From: Eubacterium sp. TM05-53
GTDB taxonomy: Bacteria > Bacillota_I > Bacilli_A > Erysipelotrichales > Erysipelotrichaceae
Direction: 5' to 3'
Assembly (NCBI RefSeq): GCF_003436425.1
Contig: NZ_QSPK01000002.1
Coordinates: 1-42,727 of the forward strand
DNA: 42,727 nucleotides
Shown here: positions 1-8,663 of the stretch, piece after piece
Numbering within the stretch: position 1 is the stretch's first letter
How the letters are laid out: the number at the start of each line of letters is the position of its first letter
Position numbers and translations under genes: made by a program
The notes under the pieces: generated by a model
Databases searched by the model: none
The model's input: only the letters and a program-made list of their open reading frames with translations
What the model was told of the DNA's origin: nothing

Positions 1-488
1 ATTGTACCACTGGTGTAAATTTTCTCTTTTTGACTAGTCCTATTTATATGCTAACACCACCGGATTGGATGTATTTCTTGCGTGCAGAAAGCTTTTATAA
101 TGTTGCGACAAAAGAAATGGAATATAGTGGTGTTTTTTCTGAAAGATATCATGATCAATCACATGGTCAAAGTTTCTTTTCTGTATTGATGAAACAAACA
201 AATAAAAATGGATTATACTTTCTAGATGAACCGGAAGCAGCTTTATCTTGTCAGAATCAATTGGCTTTACTATATTTGATTGAGGAATGTGTGAAACAAA
301 ATTGTCAATTTATCATTGCGACACACTCACCTATATTATTGGGGTTTCCGGATGCGCAAATCTTATCATTTGACGAGGATAAAGTGGAAGAAGTGGATTA
401 TAAATCGACGTCTAGCTATCAAACGATGAAACTATTTTTGGATCGGTATGATTATTTTGTGGAAGATATTAAAGAAAATGAAATTTGA
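1..488 (+). CDS. AAA-family ATPase, C-terminal part (5' partial)
   Basis: The reading frame is open from base 3, so the gene starts before the window; about 161 residues are seen. A Walker B-like stretch (LYFLDEPEAAL) is followed about 30 residues later by an ATHSPIL switch-histidine motif. Upstream lie FLRAESFYNV and DQSHGQSF, typical of small stand-alone predicted ATPases of the RecF/ABC-type AAA class (COG3910-like). The Walker A is outside the window. These proteins hydrolyse ATP, but the family's cellular role is not settled. An internal TTG at 30 could be mistaken for a start; it sits inside conserved sequence, so I treat the gene as truncated by the window edge. It is followed by rlmH after 46 bases. 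Confidence 0.75.
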   Translation, partial: CTTGVNFLFLTSPIYMLTPPDWMYFLRAESFYNVATKEMEYSGVFSERYHDQSHGQSFFSVLMKQTNKNGLYFLDEPEAALSCQNQLALLYLIEECVKQNCQFIIATHSPILLGFPDAQILSFDEDKVEEVDYKSTSSYQTMKLFLDRYDYFVEDIKENEI

Positions 489-534
489 AAATCATTTATG
501 TTTTTAGGATAATGTATTTGTTTGGAGGGATATT

Positions 535-1008
535 GTGATTAAATTAATTGCGATTGGAAAGAATAAAGATAAGGCGTTACAGTCTTTAGAGAAAGAATAT
601 ATGAAGCGATTGTCAGCTTTTTGTAAGTTTAGTGAAATCGAAGTCAAGGATGAAGCAAATGAGCATGTGTCTAGAGAAGCTGAAGTTTTATTGGTGAAAG
701 AAAAAGAGGGAAATCGTGTTCTAGAAAAATTATCAGATCAAGATTTTGTGGTATTGCTTGATCTTCATGGCAAGATGATTGATTCTGAGACGTTTGCGAA
801 AAATTTGGATATGTGGCAAATGAAGCATTCAAATATTGTTTTTGTGATTGCGGGAAGTCTAGGACCAAGTGAAAAATTAGTTTCTAGAGCGAATTATCGT
901 TGGAAATTATCGGATCTAACTTTTACTCATTTAATGACCCGAGTCTTGATGTTGGAACAGATTTATCGTGGTTTTATGATCAATAATGGTCGTAATTACC
1001 ACAAGTAA
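535..1008 (+). CDS. rlmH: 23S rRNA (pseudouridine1915-N3)-methyltransferase RlmH
   Basis: This 157-residue SPOUT-class methyltransferase acts on assembled 70S ribosomes and methylates pseudouridine 1915 in helix 69 of 23S rRNA using S-adenosylmethionine. The sequence begins MIKLIAIGKNKDKALQ and shows the knotted SAM-site signatures VIAGSLGPSE and LTFTHLMTRVLMLEQIYR. It ends in NNGRNYHK, the family's characteristic tail, and the length matches the usual ~159 residues. The start is GTG, preceded by TTTGGAGGGA with correct spacing. It stands alone, followed by a ~105-base gap holding the pgk promoter. Confidence 0.95.
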   Translation: MIKLIAIGKNKDKALQSLEKEYMKRLSAFCKFSEIEVKDEANEHVSREAEVLLVKEKEGNRVLEKLSDQDFVVLLDLHGKMIDSETFAKNLDMWQMKHSNIVFVIAGSLGPSEKLVSRANYRWKLSDLTFTHLMTRVLMLEQIYRGFMINNGRNYHK

Positions 1009-1011
1009 GTG

Positions 1012-1027
1012 ATGTAAGCGCTTTTTG
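1012..1027 (+). promoter_or_regulatory. Candidate CcpA cre half-matched site upstream of pgk
   Basis: ATGTAAGCGCTTTTTG matches the left and central part of the cre consensus (WTGNAANCGNWNNCAW), including the AAGCGCTT core, but not the terminal CA. It lies about 60-75 bases upstream of the predicted pgk start point, a position used for CcpA activation in Bacillota. The match is partial, so this is a weak call. Confidence 0.3.
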
Positions 1028-1051
1028 TGAAATATTTTACTTGTGAAAAAC

Positions 1052-1080
1052 TAGTCAATCAATTTATGTAGTGATATAAT
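1052..1080 (+). promoter_or_regulatory. Promoter of pgk-tpiA (extended -10)
   Basis: TATAAT at 1075-1080 is preceded by TGA, giving an extended -10 (TGnTATAAT). The hexamer 17 bases upstream (TAGTCA, 1052-1057) is a poor -35. Transcription would begin near 1087, leaving a ~29-base leader before the pgk start at 1116. Confidence 0.6.
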
Positions 1081-1115
1081 GGATGTGCAAAAAAATGACA
1101 GTAGGAGGAATATAC

Positions 1116-2300
1116 ATGACAAAGAGAACTGTTAAAGACCTTGATGTAGCTGGAAAAAAGGTCATCGTACGTTGTGATTTTAACGTGCCAAGAAAAGATG
1201 GTGTTATCACAGATGATAACCGTATCGTAATGGCTTTACCTACAATTAAATATTTAGTAGAAAACAAAGCTAAAGTTATTTTGATGTCTCACTTAGGAAA
1301 AGTTAAGACTGAAGAAGACAAAGCTAAAAACAACTTGGAATGCGTAGCCGTACGTTTACAAGAATTGTTACCAGATGTAAAAGTAACTTTCTGCCCAGTA
1401 ACTCGTGGTGAAGAATTAGAAAACGCTGTAAATGCATTAGCTGATGGTGAAATCGTATTAATGCAAAATACTCGTTACGAAAAAGGCGAAAGCAAAAACG
1501 ATCCTGAATTAGGTGCATATTGGGCTAGCTTAGGTGAAGTATTCGTTGAAGATGCATTCGGATCTGTTCACCGTGCTCACGCTTCTACTGTAGGTATCCC
1601 TACAAACATTAAAGAAAATGGATTAGGATTCTTAGTTGAAAAAGAAGTTACAATGTTAGGAAAAGCTGTTGATGAACCAGCTCACCCATTTGTAGCTATC
1701 ATTGGTGGATCTAAAGTATCTAGTAAGATCGATGTTGTTGACAACTTATTGAAAAAAGCTGACAAAGTTATCATCGGTGGTGGAATGGCTTATACATTCT
1801 CTAAAGCTGTTGGTGGTTCAATCGGTACTTCATTAGTTGAAGATGACAAATTGGATTTAGCAAAAGAATATTTAGAAAAAGCTGGAGACAAATTAGTTCT
1901 TCCTGTAGATAACGTAATCGCTGATGCATTCAGTGAAGATGCTAACACTTCTGTTGCTGATGCTGGACAAATTCCTGATGGATGGATGGGATTAGATATT
2001 GGTCCTAAATCTGTTGAATTGTTCAGAAAAACTTTAGCTGGTGCTAAAACTGTAGTATGGAATGGACCTATGGGTGTATTCGAAATGCCTAAATTCGCTA
2101 AAGGTACTGAAGAAGTATGTAAAGCTATCTCTGAATTACCAGAAGCTATTACAGTAATCGGTGGTGGAGACTCTGCTGCTGCTGCAAAACAATTAGGATA
2201 TGCAGACAAATTCTCTCACGTTTCAACTGGTGGTGGAGCTAGTTTGGAATATATGGAAGGTAAAACATTACCTGGTATCGCTATTATCAGCGAAAAGTAA
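1116..2300 (+). CDS. pgk: Phosphoglycerate kinase
   Basis: This is the glycolytic enzyme that transfers the phosphate of 1,3-bisphosphoglycerate to ADP, in the cytoplasm. It has 394 residues, the usual bacterial length. The N-terminal signature [10 protein letters not shown], the substrate-binding MSHLGK, the [16 protein letters not shown] segment, [11 protein letters not shown], and the nucleotide-binding [11 protein letters not shown] and [14 protein letters not shown] are all present. An in-frame ATG at 1083 has no ribosome binding site; ATG at 1116 follows AGGAGGAATATAC, so it is chosen. Codons are strongly biased, as in highly expressed genes. tpiA follows after 18 bases in the same transcript. 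Confidence 0.97.
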   Translation: MTKRTVKDLDVAGKKVIVRCDFNVPRKDGVITDDNRIVMALPTIKYLVENKAKVILMSHLGKVKTEEDKAKNNLECVAVRLQELLPDVKVTFCPVTRGEELENAVNALADGEIVLMQNTRYEKGESKNDPELGAYWASLGEVFVEDAFGSVHRAHASTVGIPTNIKENGLGFLVEKEVTMLGKAVDEPAHPFVAIIGGSKVSSKIDVVDNLLKKADKVIIGGGMAYTFSKAVGGSIGTSLVEDDKLDLAKEYLEKAGDKLVLPVDNVIADAFSEDANTSVADAGQIPDGWMGLDIGPKSVELFRKTLAGAKTVVWNGPMGVFEMPKFAKGTEEVCKAISELPEAITVIGGGDSAAAAKQLGYADKFSHVSTGGGASLEYMEGKTLPGIAIISEK

Positions 2301-2318
2301 TAAGGAGATGTACTTAAG

Positions 2319-3065
2319 ATGAGAAAACCTATTATCGTTGGAAACTGGAAAATGAACAAAAACAACGCTGAAACAAAAGCTTTCTTCGAAGCTGTTGATG
2401 GTGTTGCTGCTAGCGAAAATGCTACTTATGGAATTGGATGTCCATTTACTGATTTAAGAACTGCATTGGATCATGCTAAAAACTTAGTTGTAGCTGCTGA
2501 AAACTGCCACTTTGAAGATAGTGGAGCTTTCACTGGTGAAGTTAGTGTTCCTATGTTAGAAGAAATGGGAGTTAAATACTGCATTATCGGTCACTCAGAA
2601 CGTCGTGAAATGTTCGGTGATACGGATGAAACAGTAAACAAAAAAGCAAAACGTTTAATTAAAGCTGGAATCACTCCAATCTTATGTGTTGGTGAAACAG
2701 AAGCTGATTACGATGCTGGAAACTCAGAAAAAGTAATTCGTGAAGAATTAGCTGGTTCTTTAGCTGACTTATGTCCAAAATGTGTTGGTGAAATGGTAAT
2801 TGCTTACGAACCAATCTGGGCTATCGGAACTGGAAAATCTGCTTCAGTTGAAATTGCTGAAAACTGCTGTAAGATCGTACGTGACCAAGTTAAGGCTATG
2901 TATGGTGAAGAAGCTGCTGAAAAAGTACGTATCCAATATGGTGGAAGTGTTAAACCTAACAACATCGTTGAATATATGGCTCAACCAGATATCGATGGTG
3001 CATTAATTGGTGGTGCTAGTTTGAAAGAAGATAGCTTCACAGAAATCATTGAAAAAACAAAATAA
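2319..3065 (+). CDS. tpiA: Triose-phosphate isomerase
   Basis: It interconverts dihydroxyacetone phosphate and glyceraldehyde 3-phosphate in glycolysis. The 248-residue protein is a full-length TIM barrel: GNWKMNK near the N-terminus carries the catalytic Lys, IIGHSERR the catalytic His, AYEPIWAIGTGK the catalytic Glu and loop 6, and YGGSVKPNN and DGALIGGASL the phosphate-binding loops. A TAAGGAGATG ribosome site precedes the ATG. It is co-transcribed with pgk and ends at a strong terminator. The gapA gene often seen in this cluster is absent. Confidence 0.97.
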   Translation: MRKPIIVGNWKMNKNNAETKAFFEAVDGVAASENATYGIGCPFTDLRTALDHAKNLVVAAENCHFEDSGAFTGEVSVPMLEEMGVKYCIIGHSERREMFGDTDETVNKKAKRLIKAGITPILCVGETEADYDAGNSEKVIREELAGSLADLCPKCVGEMVIAYEPIWAIGTGKSASVEIAENCCKIVRDQVKAMYGEEAAEKVRIQYGGSVKPNNIVEYMAQPDIDGALIGGASLKEDSFTEIIEKTK

Positions 3066-3078
3066 TTGATGATTATCT

Positions 3079-3105
3079 AGGCCTCTTTGAGGCCTTTTAT
3101 TTTTA
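3079..3105 (+). terminator. Intrinsic terminator of pgk-tpiA
   Basis: AGGCCTC TTT GAGGCCT is a perfect 7-bp stem with a three-base loop, followed by a T-rich tract. It begins 13 bases after the tpiA stop codon. Confidence 0.9.
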
Positions 3106-3135
3106 GTTATTTCTAACCAAAAATAAATTTTAGGG

Positions 3136-3164
3136 TTGTTTGTGAGGTGGTTTCGTGGTAAACT
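3136..3164 (+). promoter_or_regulatory. Promoter of the repeat-bearing secreted protein
   Basis: TTGTTT (3136-3141), 17 bases, then TAAACT (3159-3164). The paralogous gene at 16713 has the same -10 hexamer and spacing, which suggests a shared promoter type. Confidence 0.5.
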
Positions 3165-3199
3165 AGTCATGAATTATTTTAAATAGGGGGTAGAATAAA

Positions 3200-4285
3200 A
3201 TGAACTTTGTAGAAAATAATGGTAAAAAAGTTGCAGCGATTTTATGTGTAGCATCTGCTTTCCCTGTTGTGGCAACAGTAGTTGCAGCTAAGGAAGAACC
3301 AGGATGGCATGGTGATCGCTATGTCAATGAAGATAAAACTGTAGCAAAAGGATGGCAAGAAATCGAAGGAAAATCTTACTATTTCTCAGAAGATGGAACA
3401 GTAAATTCTTCAAAGACTGAAGAAGCAACAACAGCTAGCGTTTCAAGTAACATTACAGGGGAAGTGAAAGAAACAGTAGCAACAGCTAGTCAAGAAGCTG
3501 TAAAAGAAGAAACAGAGCAGAAAGCCGAAGAAGTAGTTGAAACTCCAGTAACTACAACTGAAGCAACAGATACAACTGAAGCTCCAGCAGAAACACCTGC
3601 TCCAGAACAGACTGAGACACCAGCTCCTGAACAGACTGTAACACCAGCTCCAGAACAAACTGAGACTCCAGCACCTGAGCAAACTGTAACACCTGCTCCA
3701 GAACAAACTGAAACTCCAGCACCTGAACAGACTGTAACACCTGCTCCAGAACAAACTGAAACTCCAGCACCTGAGCAAACTGTAATACCTGCTCCAGAAC
3801 AAACTGAGACACCAGCTCCTGAACAGACTGTAACACCTGCTCCAGAACAAACTGAAACTCCAGCACCTGAGCAAACTGTAACACCTGCTCCAGAACAAAC
3901 TGAAACTCCAGCACCTGAACAGACTGTAACACCTGCACCTAGTACTTTAGGACAAAGAATTTCTGCTGAAGCACAGAAATTAGTAGGTGTAACTGATGGA
4001 TTATGGTGTACACAAGTTGTACAACAAGCTTTGGCAAATGCCGGTGTAAGTGATGCTTATCAATTATGGCCAGATCAATACGCAGGTCAATATGGATACT
4101 ACACTAACGATCCTCAAGAAGGTGACTTATTGTACTATAACAATGGTGGACGTGGTGTTGACCACATCGCTATCTATATTGGAAATGGACAAGCTGTTCA
4201 TGGAAACTACGAAGGTAAGACTGTAATTGCTAGTGCATATTTAAGCACAGCAGCATCTCCACAATTTATTCGTGTTGTTAGATAA
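3200..4285 (+). CDS. Secreted wall-binding protein with Pro/Glu/Thr repeats and NlpC/P60-like domain
   Basis: The 361-residue protein has a signal peptide-like N-terminus (basic start, then hydrophobic residues 11-30, VAAILCVASAFPVVATVVAA). One cell-wall-binding repeat follows (GWQEIEGKSYYFSEDG, about residues 51-66). After a Glu/Thr-rich linker come seven near-identical 16-residue repeats, PAPEQTETPAPEQTVT (residues ~133-244). The C-terminal ~110 residues look like an NlpC/P60-type amidase or endopeptidase fold: a candidate catalytic Cys in LWCTQVVQ and His in DHIAIYIGNGQAVHG. Likely function is secretion, attachment to the wall and cutting of peptidoglycan peptides; this is inference from domains. 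A paralogue lies at 16713-17957 with the same MNF-E start and PGWHG motif. Confidence 0.8.
   Translation: MNFVENNGKKVAAILCVASAFPVVATVVAAKEEPGWHGDRYVNEDKTVAKGWQEIEGKSYYFSEDGTVNSSKTEEATTASVSSNITGEVKETVATASQEAVKEETEQKAEEVVETPVTTTEATDTTEAPAETPAPEQTETPAPEQTVTPAPEQTETPAPEQTVTPAPEQTETPAPEQTVTPAPEQTETPAPEQTVIPAPEQTETPAPEQTVTPAPEQTETPAPEQTVTPAPEQTETPAPEQTVTPAPSTLGQRISAEAQKLVGVTDGLWCTQVVQQALANAGVSDAYQLWPDQYAGQYGYYTNDPQEGDLLYYNNGGRGVDHIAIYIGNGQAVHGNYEGKTVIASAYLSTAASPQFIRVVR
3596..3931 (+). repeat. Seven tandem 48-bp coding repeats
   Basis: Seven in-frame copies of a 48-base unit encode PAPEQTETPAPEQTVT. One copy (the fourth) has VI instead of VT. Copies differ mostly by synonymous changes (cca/cct, gag/gaa, cag/caa) that recur in blocks, which points to duplication or gene conversion of the units. 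The array probably acts as a flexible wall-spanning stalk. Confidence 0.95.
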
Positions 4286-4296
4286 TTTTAAACTTT

Positions 4297-4328
4297 AAGC
4301 TTGGCTTTTTTAGCCAGGCTTTTTTTGT
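4297..4328 (+). terminator. Terminator after secreted protein gene
   Basis: AAGCTTGGCT (4297-4306) pairs with AGCCAGGCTT (4312-4321) with one G-U, loop of five T, followed by a run of T. It starts 11 bases after the stop codon. Confidence 0.85.
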
Positions 4329-4380
4329 ATATTAAGGTTTTGTATTGTATAATATGATGTAGTTTTGGAGGCAAAATATT

Positions 4381-4896
4381 ATGAATGAAGCATATAAAAA
4401 TCTTGTAGAGAGAAGAAGTGTAAGAAAATATAATAACAAAAAGGTGAGTCATGATTTGGTTGAAAAAATCATTTATGCCGGGCAATGTGCACCTAGTGGC
4501 ATGAATCGTCAAATCTTTGCCTTTGTCGCTGTTGAGAATGAAGAATTAGTAAAAGAATTATCTAAAAAGAATGCAAAGGTTATGGATTCATCGGCAGACC
4601 CATTTTATGGTGCAAAAAGTTTGATTATTGTCTTCGCGGATACCCATGCACCTACATATTTATACGATGGAGCTTTGGCTATGGGGAATCTAATGAATGC
4701 TGCAAATGCTTTAGGTGTTGATTCATGTTGGATTCACCGTGCTAAAGAAGTGTTTGAAACAGAATATGGTAAAGAATTAAAGAACAAATGGGGAATACCA
4801 GAATCTTATGAAGGCATTGGACATTGTATTTTAGGCTATAGAGACGAAGAACTTGGAAAACGCGCTGAAAGAACGTCTAAGGTGGTTTATGCATAA
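4381..4896 (+). CDS. Nitroreductase-family FMN oxidoreductase
   Basis: The 171-residue protein begins [16 protein letters not shown], the FMN phosphate-binding start of the nitroreductase family. It also shows [17 protein letters not shown] and a late [13 protein letters not shown]. Family members use NAD(P)H and bound FMN to reduce nitro compounds, quinones or other acceptors as homodimers; the substrate cannot be told from sequence. TTGGAGGCAAAATATT precedes the ATG. It is the first gene of a tight operon: its last 8 bases overlap the start of ispF. Confidence 0.85.
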   Translation: MNEAYKNLVERRSVRKYNNKKVSHDLVEKIIYAGQCAPSGMNRQIFAFVAVENEELVKELSKKNAKVMDSSADPFYGAKSLIIVFADTHAPTYLYDGALAMGNLMNAANALGVDSCWIHRAKEVFETEYGKELKNKWGIPESYEGIGHCILGYRDEELGKRAERTSKVVYA

Positions 4897-5374
4897 TATA
4901 CGTATTGGACAAGCCGTAGATATTCATCAGCTTGTAGAGGGTCGCAAACTTATTTTGGGCGGTGTTGAAATTGAACATTCTAAAGGACTTTTAGGTCATT
5001 CGGATGCCGATGTTTTAACACATGCGATCGGCGAAAGTATTTTAGGCGCTCTTGCACTAGGTGATTTAGGAAAACATTTTCCGGATACTGATCCTAAATA
5101 TAAAGGTGCGAACAGTCTTGTCTTATTAGGACATATCTATGATATGATGGATGAAATGGGATATCAGATTGGTAATATAGATGCGACTATTTTGGCCGAA
5201 AGACCTAAAATGGCACCACACATTATTTCTATGCGAACGAATATTTCAAATGTATTGCATTGTGACATAGAAGATGTTTCGATTAAGGCTACGCGTGGAG
5301 AAAAACTTGGCTTTGTAGGAAATGAAGAGGGCATTGTAAGCCTTAGTGTTTGTATATTGGAGAAAAAAGGATGA
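4889..5374 (+). CDS. ispF: 2-C-methyl-D-erythritol 2,4-cyclodiphosphate synthase IspF
   Basis: This enzyme of the MEP isoprenoid pathway cyclises CDP-methylerythritol 2-phosphate. The product of the chosen start is 161 residues, normal for the family. [11 protein letters not shown] carries the metal-binding Asp and His; [37 protein letters not shown], and the C-terminal [18 protein letters not shown] are family signatures. An upstream in-frame ATG (4853) would add 12 unrelated residues; ATG 4889 has AAGGTGG just upstream and overlaps the previous stop. ispD is not nearby. dtd overlaps its stop as ATGA. Confidence 0.95.
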   Translation: MHNIRIGQAVDIHQLVEGRKLILGGVEIEHSKGLLGHSDADVLTHAIGESILGALALGDLGKHFPDTDPKYKGANSLVLLGHIYDMMDEMGYQIGNIDATILAERPKMAPHIISMRTNISNVLHCDIEDVSIKATRGEKLGFVGNEEGIVSLSVCILEKKG

Positions 5375-5820
5375 GAGTAGTAATTCAAAGGGCAAAGAAC
5401 ACAAAATGTACAGTAGATGGTCAAATAACAGGTCAAATTGATTATGGATATTGTATTTTTGTAGGATTCAATAATGAAGATACAAATGAAATTATTGATA
5501 AAATGATTCATAAGATTTTATTCTTGCGAATTTTTGAAGATGAAAATGGGAAGATGAATAAATCCATACAAGATGTAGAAGGAAGTATTCTTTCTATTTC
5601 TCAATTTACCTTATATGCGGATTGTAAAAAGGGAAATCGCCCAAGTTTTACAAATGCAGGTAAACCAGATTTAGCTACAACATTGTATGATCAATTCAAT
5701 CAGAAACTACAAGAACAAGGTATGCATGTTGAAACAGGTATTTTTGGTGCTGATATGAAGATTGAATTATTGAATGATGGTCCAGTAACAATTGTATTGG
5801 ATTCAAAGGAGTTATTTTAA
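5371..5820 (+). CDS. dtd: D-aminoacyl-tRNA deacylase
   Basis: It hydrolyses D-amino acids (and mischarged glycine) from tRNA, a cytoplasmic proofreading step. The 149-residue protein begins [17 protein letters not shown] and contains the two defining motifs SQFTLYA and NDGPVT (the GPxT active-site loop). ATG at 5371 overlaps the ispF stop by four bases and follows GGAGAAAAAAGG. The next gene, folD, starts on the last base of this stop codon. Such overlaps indicate translational coupling through the operon. Confidence 0.95.
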   Translation: MRVVIQRAKNTKCTVDGQITGQIDYGYCIFVGFNNEDTNEIIDKMIHKILFLRIFEDENGKMNKSIQDVEGSILSISQFTLYADCKKGNRPSFTNAGKPDLATTLYDQFNQKLQEQGMHVETGIFGADMKIELLNDGPVTIVLDSKELF

Positions 5821-6674
5821 TGGAAATTATATATGGAAATACACTTGCGGATCGAATCAAGGCGGATATGAAACAAAAAATTGATGATATCCGTGCAGAA
5901 GGGGCAAGGCTACCATTATTAAGTGTTGTACTTGTTGGAAATGATCCCGCAAGTATGTCTTATGTTCGTGGTAAAGAAAAGGCTTGTTCTTCTATTGGGA
6001 TGCTTCAAAGAACAATTCGTCTAGATGAAAATGTATCGCAAAAAGAATTAAATGATGTGATTATGAGTTTGAACCTAGATTCTGAAGTCGATGGTATTTT
6101 AGTACAAATGCCTTTACCTTCGCATTTAGACGAAACAGCAGCCTTAGAATTGATTGATCCACAAAAGGATGTAGATGGCTTACACCCCATGAATGCAGGT
6201 TGTTTACTTACGAATCGCCCAGGCTTTATTCCTTGTACGCCACAAGGTGTTATGGCTATGTTAGATTCCATTGGATGTAAAGATTTATCTGGTAAACGTG
6301 CTGTGGTCTGTGGAAGAAGTAACCTTGTAGGCAAACCAGTTGCCCTGTTGCTTCAAAATCGGAATGCGACAGTGACAATCGTTCATTCAAAGACACCGGA
6401 TATTGAAAAGATTGCTTCACAAGCCGACATTTTAATTGTTGCGATGGGTGTCGCTCAAATGGTCAATGAAAATTGGGTGAAAGAAGGGGCTGTTGTTATT
6501 GATGTAGGTATCAATCGTGTCAATGGAAAACTTGTAGGGGATTGTGACTTTGAATCGGTTGCGAAAAAGGCAAGTTATGTAAGTCCAGTGCCAAAAGGTG
6601 TTGGTCCAATGACGGTTTGTATGTTATTATCGAATACGCTGGATGCATATCATATGCATATGCAAGGAGAATAA
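5820..6674 (+). CDS. folD: Methylenetetrahydrofolate dehydrogenase/cyclohydrolase FolD
   Basis: This bifunctional enzyme converts 5,10-methylene-THF to 10-formyl-THF through 5,10-methenyl-THF, supplying one-carbon units for purines and formyl-Met. It has 284 residues, full length. The catalytic YxxxK pair is in SYVRGKEKA; VDGILVQMPLPSHLDE, KDVDGLHPMN, VCGRSNLVGKPVA (dinucleotide site) and PVPKGVGPMTVCML are signatures. The start ATG overlaps the dtd stop by one base. Confidence 0.96.
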   Translation: MEIIYGNTLADRIKADMKQKIDDIRAEGARLPLLSVVLVGNDPASMSYVRGKEKACSSIGMLQRTIRLDENVSQKELNDVIMSLNLDSEVDGILVQMPLPSHLDETAALELIDPQKDVDGLHPMNAGCLLTNRPGFIPCTPQGVMAMLDSIGCKDLSGKRAVVCGRSNLVGKPVALLLQNRNATVTIVHSKTPDIEKIASQADILIVAMGVAQMVNENWVKEGAVVIDVGINRVNGKLVGDCDFESVAKKASYVSPVPKGVGPMTVCMLLSNTLDAYHMHMQGE

Positions 6675-6676
6675 TT

Positions 6677-6868
6677 ATGGAATATGGATTAAATGATATT
6701 GTAGAAATGAAAAAAGAGCATCCTTGTCATAAGTCCAATGAATGGAAAATTATTCGTATGGGTGCTGATATTCGAATTAAATGTTTAGGTTGTGGAGCCA
6801 GTGTTTTAATGCCTAGACAAAAATTTGAAAAGAAATTAAAAAAAGTAATTCGACATGAAGAAGAATAG
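6677..6868 (+). CDS. DUF951 family small zinc-ribbon-like protein
   Basis: A 63-residue protein reading MEYGLNDIVEMKKEHPC, then NEWKIIRMGADIRIKCLGCG and a basic tail FEKKLKKVIRH. It matches the DUF951 (YyzM-like) pattern: a Cys in HPC plus a CxxC pair and a conserved Arg before the C-terminal helix. The function is unknown; the gene is commonly found just upstream of ychF, as here. ATG 6677 follows AAGGAGAATAATT; a longer frame from 6617 lies inside folD and is not used. Confidence 0.85.
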   Translation: MEYGLNDIVEMKKEHPCHKSNEWKIIRMGADIRIKCLGCGASVLMPRQKFEKKLKKVIRHEEE

Positions 6869-6886
6869 AGAGGATGTATTGAATTT

Positions 6887-7990
6887 ATGCCATTAACTGC
6901 AGGAATCGTTGGTCTTCCTAACGTAGGAAAGTCAACTTTATTTAACGCTATCACGAAATCACAAGTAGAAGCCGCAAACTATCCATTTGCGACAATTCAG
7001 CCCAATGTAGGTGTTGTAGAAGTACCAGACTATCGTATTGATCGCTTAGTTGAAATCTTCAATCCGAAAAAAACAATCTATACAACATTTGAATTTACAG
7101 ATATTGCGGGATTAGTTAAGGGAGCAAGTCAAGGTGAAGGACTTGGTAACCAATTCTTATCAAACATTCGTTTAACAGATGCGATTTGTCACGTAGTTCG
7201 TTGTTTTGACAATCCAGATATCACACACGTTGAAAATAGTGTAGATCCAATTCGCGATATTGAAATTATTAATCTAGAATTAACTTTAGCGGATCTTCAG
7301 ACAATTGAAAATCGTAGAAGTAAGATCGAACGTAAGGCTAAAACAAACAAGGATAAAGAATCATTGGATGAACTAGCTTTATTGGATCGTTTACAACCAA
7401 TCTTAGAAGAAGGAAAACCAGCTCGTTCATTAGAGTTGAATGAAGATGAACAAATCTTGATGAAAGGCTATAACTTATTGACAGCTAAACCTATGATCTA
7501 TGTTGCCAACTTAGATGATGAAGGGATCATGGATCCAGATTCATGTGCTTACTATAATCAAGTAAAAGAATATGCACAAAGCCAGAATAACCAAGTCGTT
7601 GCCTTGTGTGCGCAAATGGAGGAAGAATTGTCTGGTTTAGATAAAGAAGAAAAAGATGCATTCTTAGAAGAATTAGGTGTTGAAACATCTGGTTTGGATC
7701 AATTGATTCAAAAGGCTTATGCCGTATTGGATCTATGTACATTCTTAACGGCTGGAGAAGATGAATGTCGTGCATGGACATTTAAAAAAGGCATGAAAGC
7801 ACCGGATTGTGCAGGTGTTATCCACACAGATTTCAAGAAGGGATTTATTCGTGCTGAAGTATATCGTTTTGAAGATATCGATGAATTAGGTAGCGAATTA
7901 GCTATTAAAGAAGCAGGACGCTTGCGCCTAGAAGGAAAGGATTATGTCGTGCAAGATGGCGATGTAATGCACTTTAGATTTAATGTTTAA
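6887..7990 (+). CDS. ychF: Redox-regulated ATPase/GTPase YchF
   Basis: The 367-residue Obg-family P-loop protein binds ribosomes and, in well-studied homologues, prefers ATP and modulates the oxidative stress response. G1 is GLPNVGKSTLFN, switch I region NYPFATIQPNVG, G3 DIAGLVKGAS, and the usual NKxD is replaced by ANLDDE as expected for this family. The C-terminal TGS domain is seen in AWTFKKGMKAPDCAGVIHTD and VEDGDVMHFRFNV-like ending. Its stop overlaps the next start by 8 bases. Confidence 0.96.
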   Translation: MPLTAGIVGLPNVGKSTLFNAITKSQVEAANYPFATIQPNVGVVEVPDYRIDRLVEIFNPKKTIYTTFEFTDIAGLVKGASQGEGLGNQFLSNIRLTDAICHVVRCFDNPDITHVENSVDPIRDIEIINLELTLADLQTIENRRSKIERKAKTNKDKESLDELALLDRLQPILEEGKPARSLELNEDEQILMKGYNLLTAKPMIYVANLDDEGIMDPDSCAYYNQVKEYAQSQNNQVVALCAQMEEELSGLDKEEKDAFLEELGVETSGLDQLIQKAYAVLDLCTFLTAGEDECRAWTFKKGMKAPDCAGVIHTDFKKGFIRAEVYRFEDIDELGSELAIKEAGRLRLEGKDYVVQDGDVMHFRFNV

Positions 7991-8624
7991 TTTATCAAAT
8001 ATTATTTATCTCGTCATTGCCGTTGTTCTTTCCATGTCGATTCATGAAACGGCACATGGACTTGTGTCCTATTGGATGGGAGATCCTACGGCTAAGATGG
8101 AAGGTCGATTGAGCTTAAATCCTTTTAAACATGTTGACTGGATTGGACTTGTCTGTCTATTAGTATGTGGATTTGGCTGGGCAAAACCGGTACCCGTGGA
8201 TGCACGTTACTACAAAGATGCGAAGACAGGAATCATATGGACAAGTTTTGCGGGTCCAATCGCAAACTTTCTATTAAGCTTTATTTGTGTATTCTTATTT
8301 TATGCACTCTATAAATTTGCTCCATATTTTATGATGTCGAGTGTAGGATATTTTATATCGAATACATTGACATATACAGGATTGATTTCAACTGGTTTTG
8401 GCATTTTTAACTTGATTCCAGTACCACCATTAGATGGCTCAAAAGTATTGTTTTCGTTTTTACCCGACGATAAATACTATAAATTTATTGATGGTGCACC
8501 ATGGATGAATCTATTATTTATCTTATTGATTTTTTCAGGTTTATTAGATTATCCGTTGGGTATGTTACGTTCAAATATGATTCAATTTTTTGAGATGATC
8601 GCAAAGATGATTTTAGGTTTCTAA
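7983..8624 (+). CDS. Site-2-type (M50) membrane metalloprotease
   Basis: The 213-residue integral membrane protein has HETAHG (HExxH zinc motif) in the first predicted membrane helix and NLIPVPPLDG (the NPDG-like third ligand motif) in a later one, with about five hydrophobic segments. This layout is the minimal rhomboid-like site-2 protease fold (YwhC/FtsH-independent M50B, often called site-2 protease family protein). Substrate unknown. ATG overlaps the ychF 3' end; it is the last gene of the operon from 4381. A hairpin terminator overlaps its last codons. Confidence 0.85.
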   Translation: MFNLSNIIYLVIAVVLSMSIHETAHGLVSYWMGDPTAKMEGRLSLNPFKHVDWIGLVCLLVCGFGWAKPVPVDARYYKDAKTGIIWTSFAGPIANFLLSFICVFLFYALYKFAPYFMMSSVGYFISNTLTYTGLISTGFGIFNLIPVPPLDGSKVLFSFLPDDKYYKFIDGAPWMNLLFILLIFSGLLDYPLGMLRSNMIQFFEMIAKMILGF

Positions 8625-8638
8625 AGTCATCTTTTTTA
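8603..8638 (+). terminator. Operon terminator overlapping the protease stop codon
   Basis: A 14-bp stem pairs 8603-8616 with 8621-8634, loop GTTT, with one G-U pair, ending in a T tract. The stop codon (8622-8624) sits in the descending arm, so coding sequence and terminator are shared. Confidence 0.9.
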
Positions 8639-8663
8639 AAGCGTTTTCAGAAAAAAACTTCAT

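Noticed and set aside
3443..3938. Two long minus-strand open frames opposite the Pro/Glu repeats
   Set aside because: They are low-complexity mirror images of the 48-bp repeats with no ribosome site and biased residues (Phe/Ser/Trp/Cys).
4288..4512. Minus-strand ORF over the start of the nitroreductase gene
   Set aside because: Shadow frame crossing a terminator and a clear plus-strand gene.
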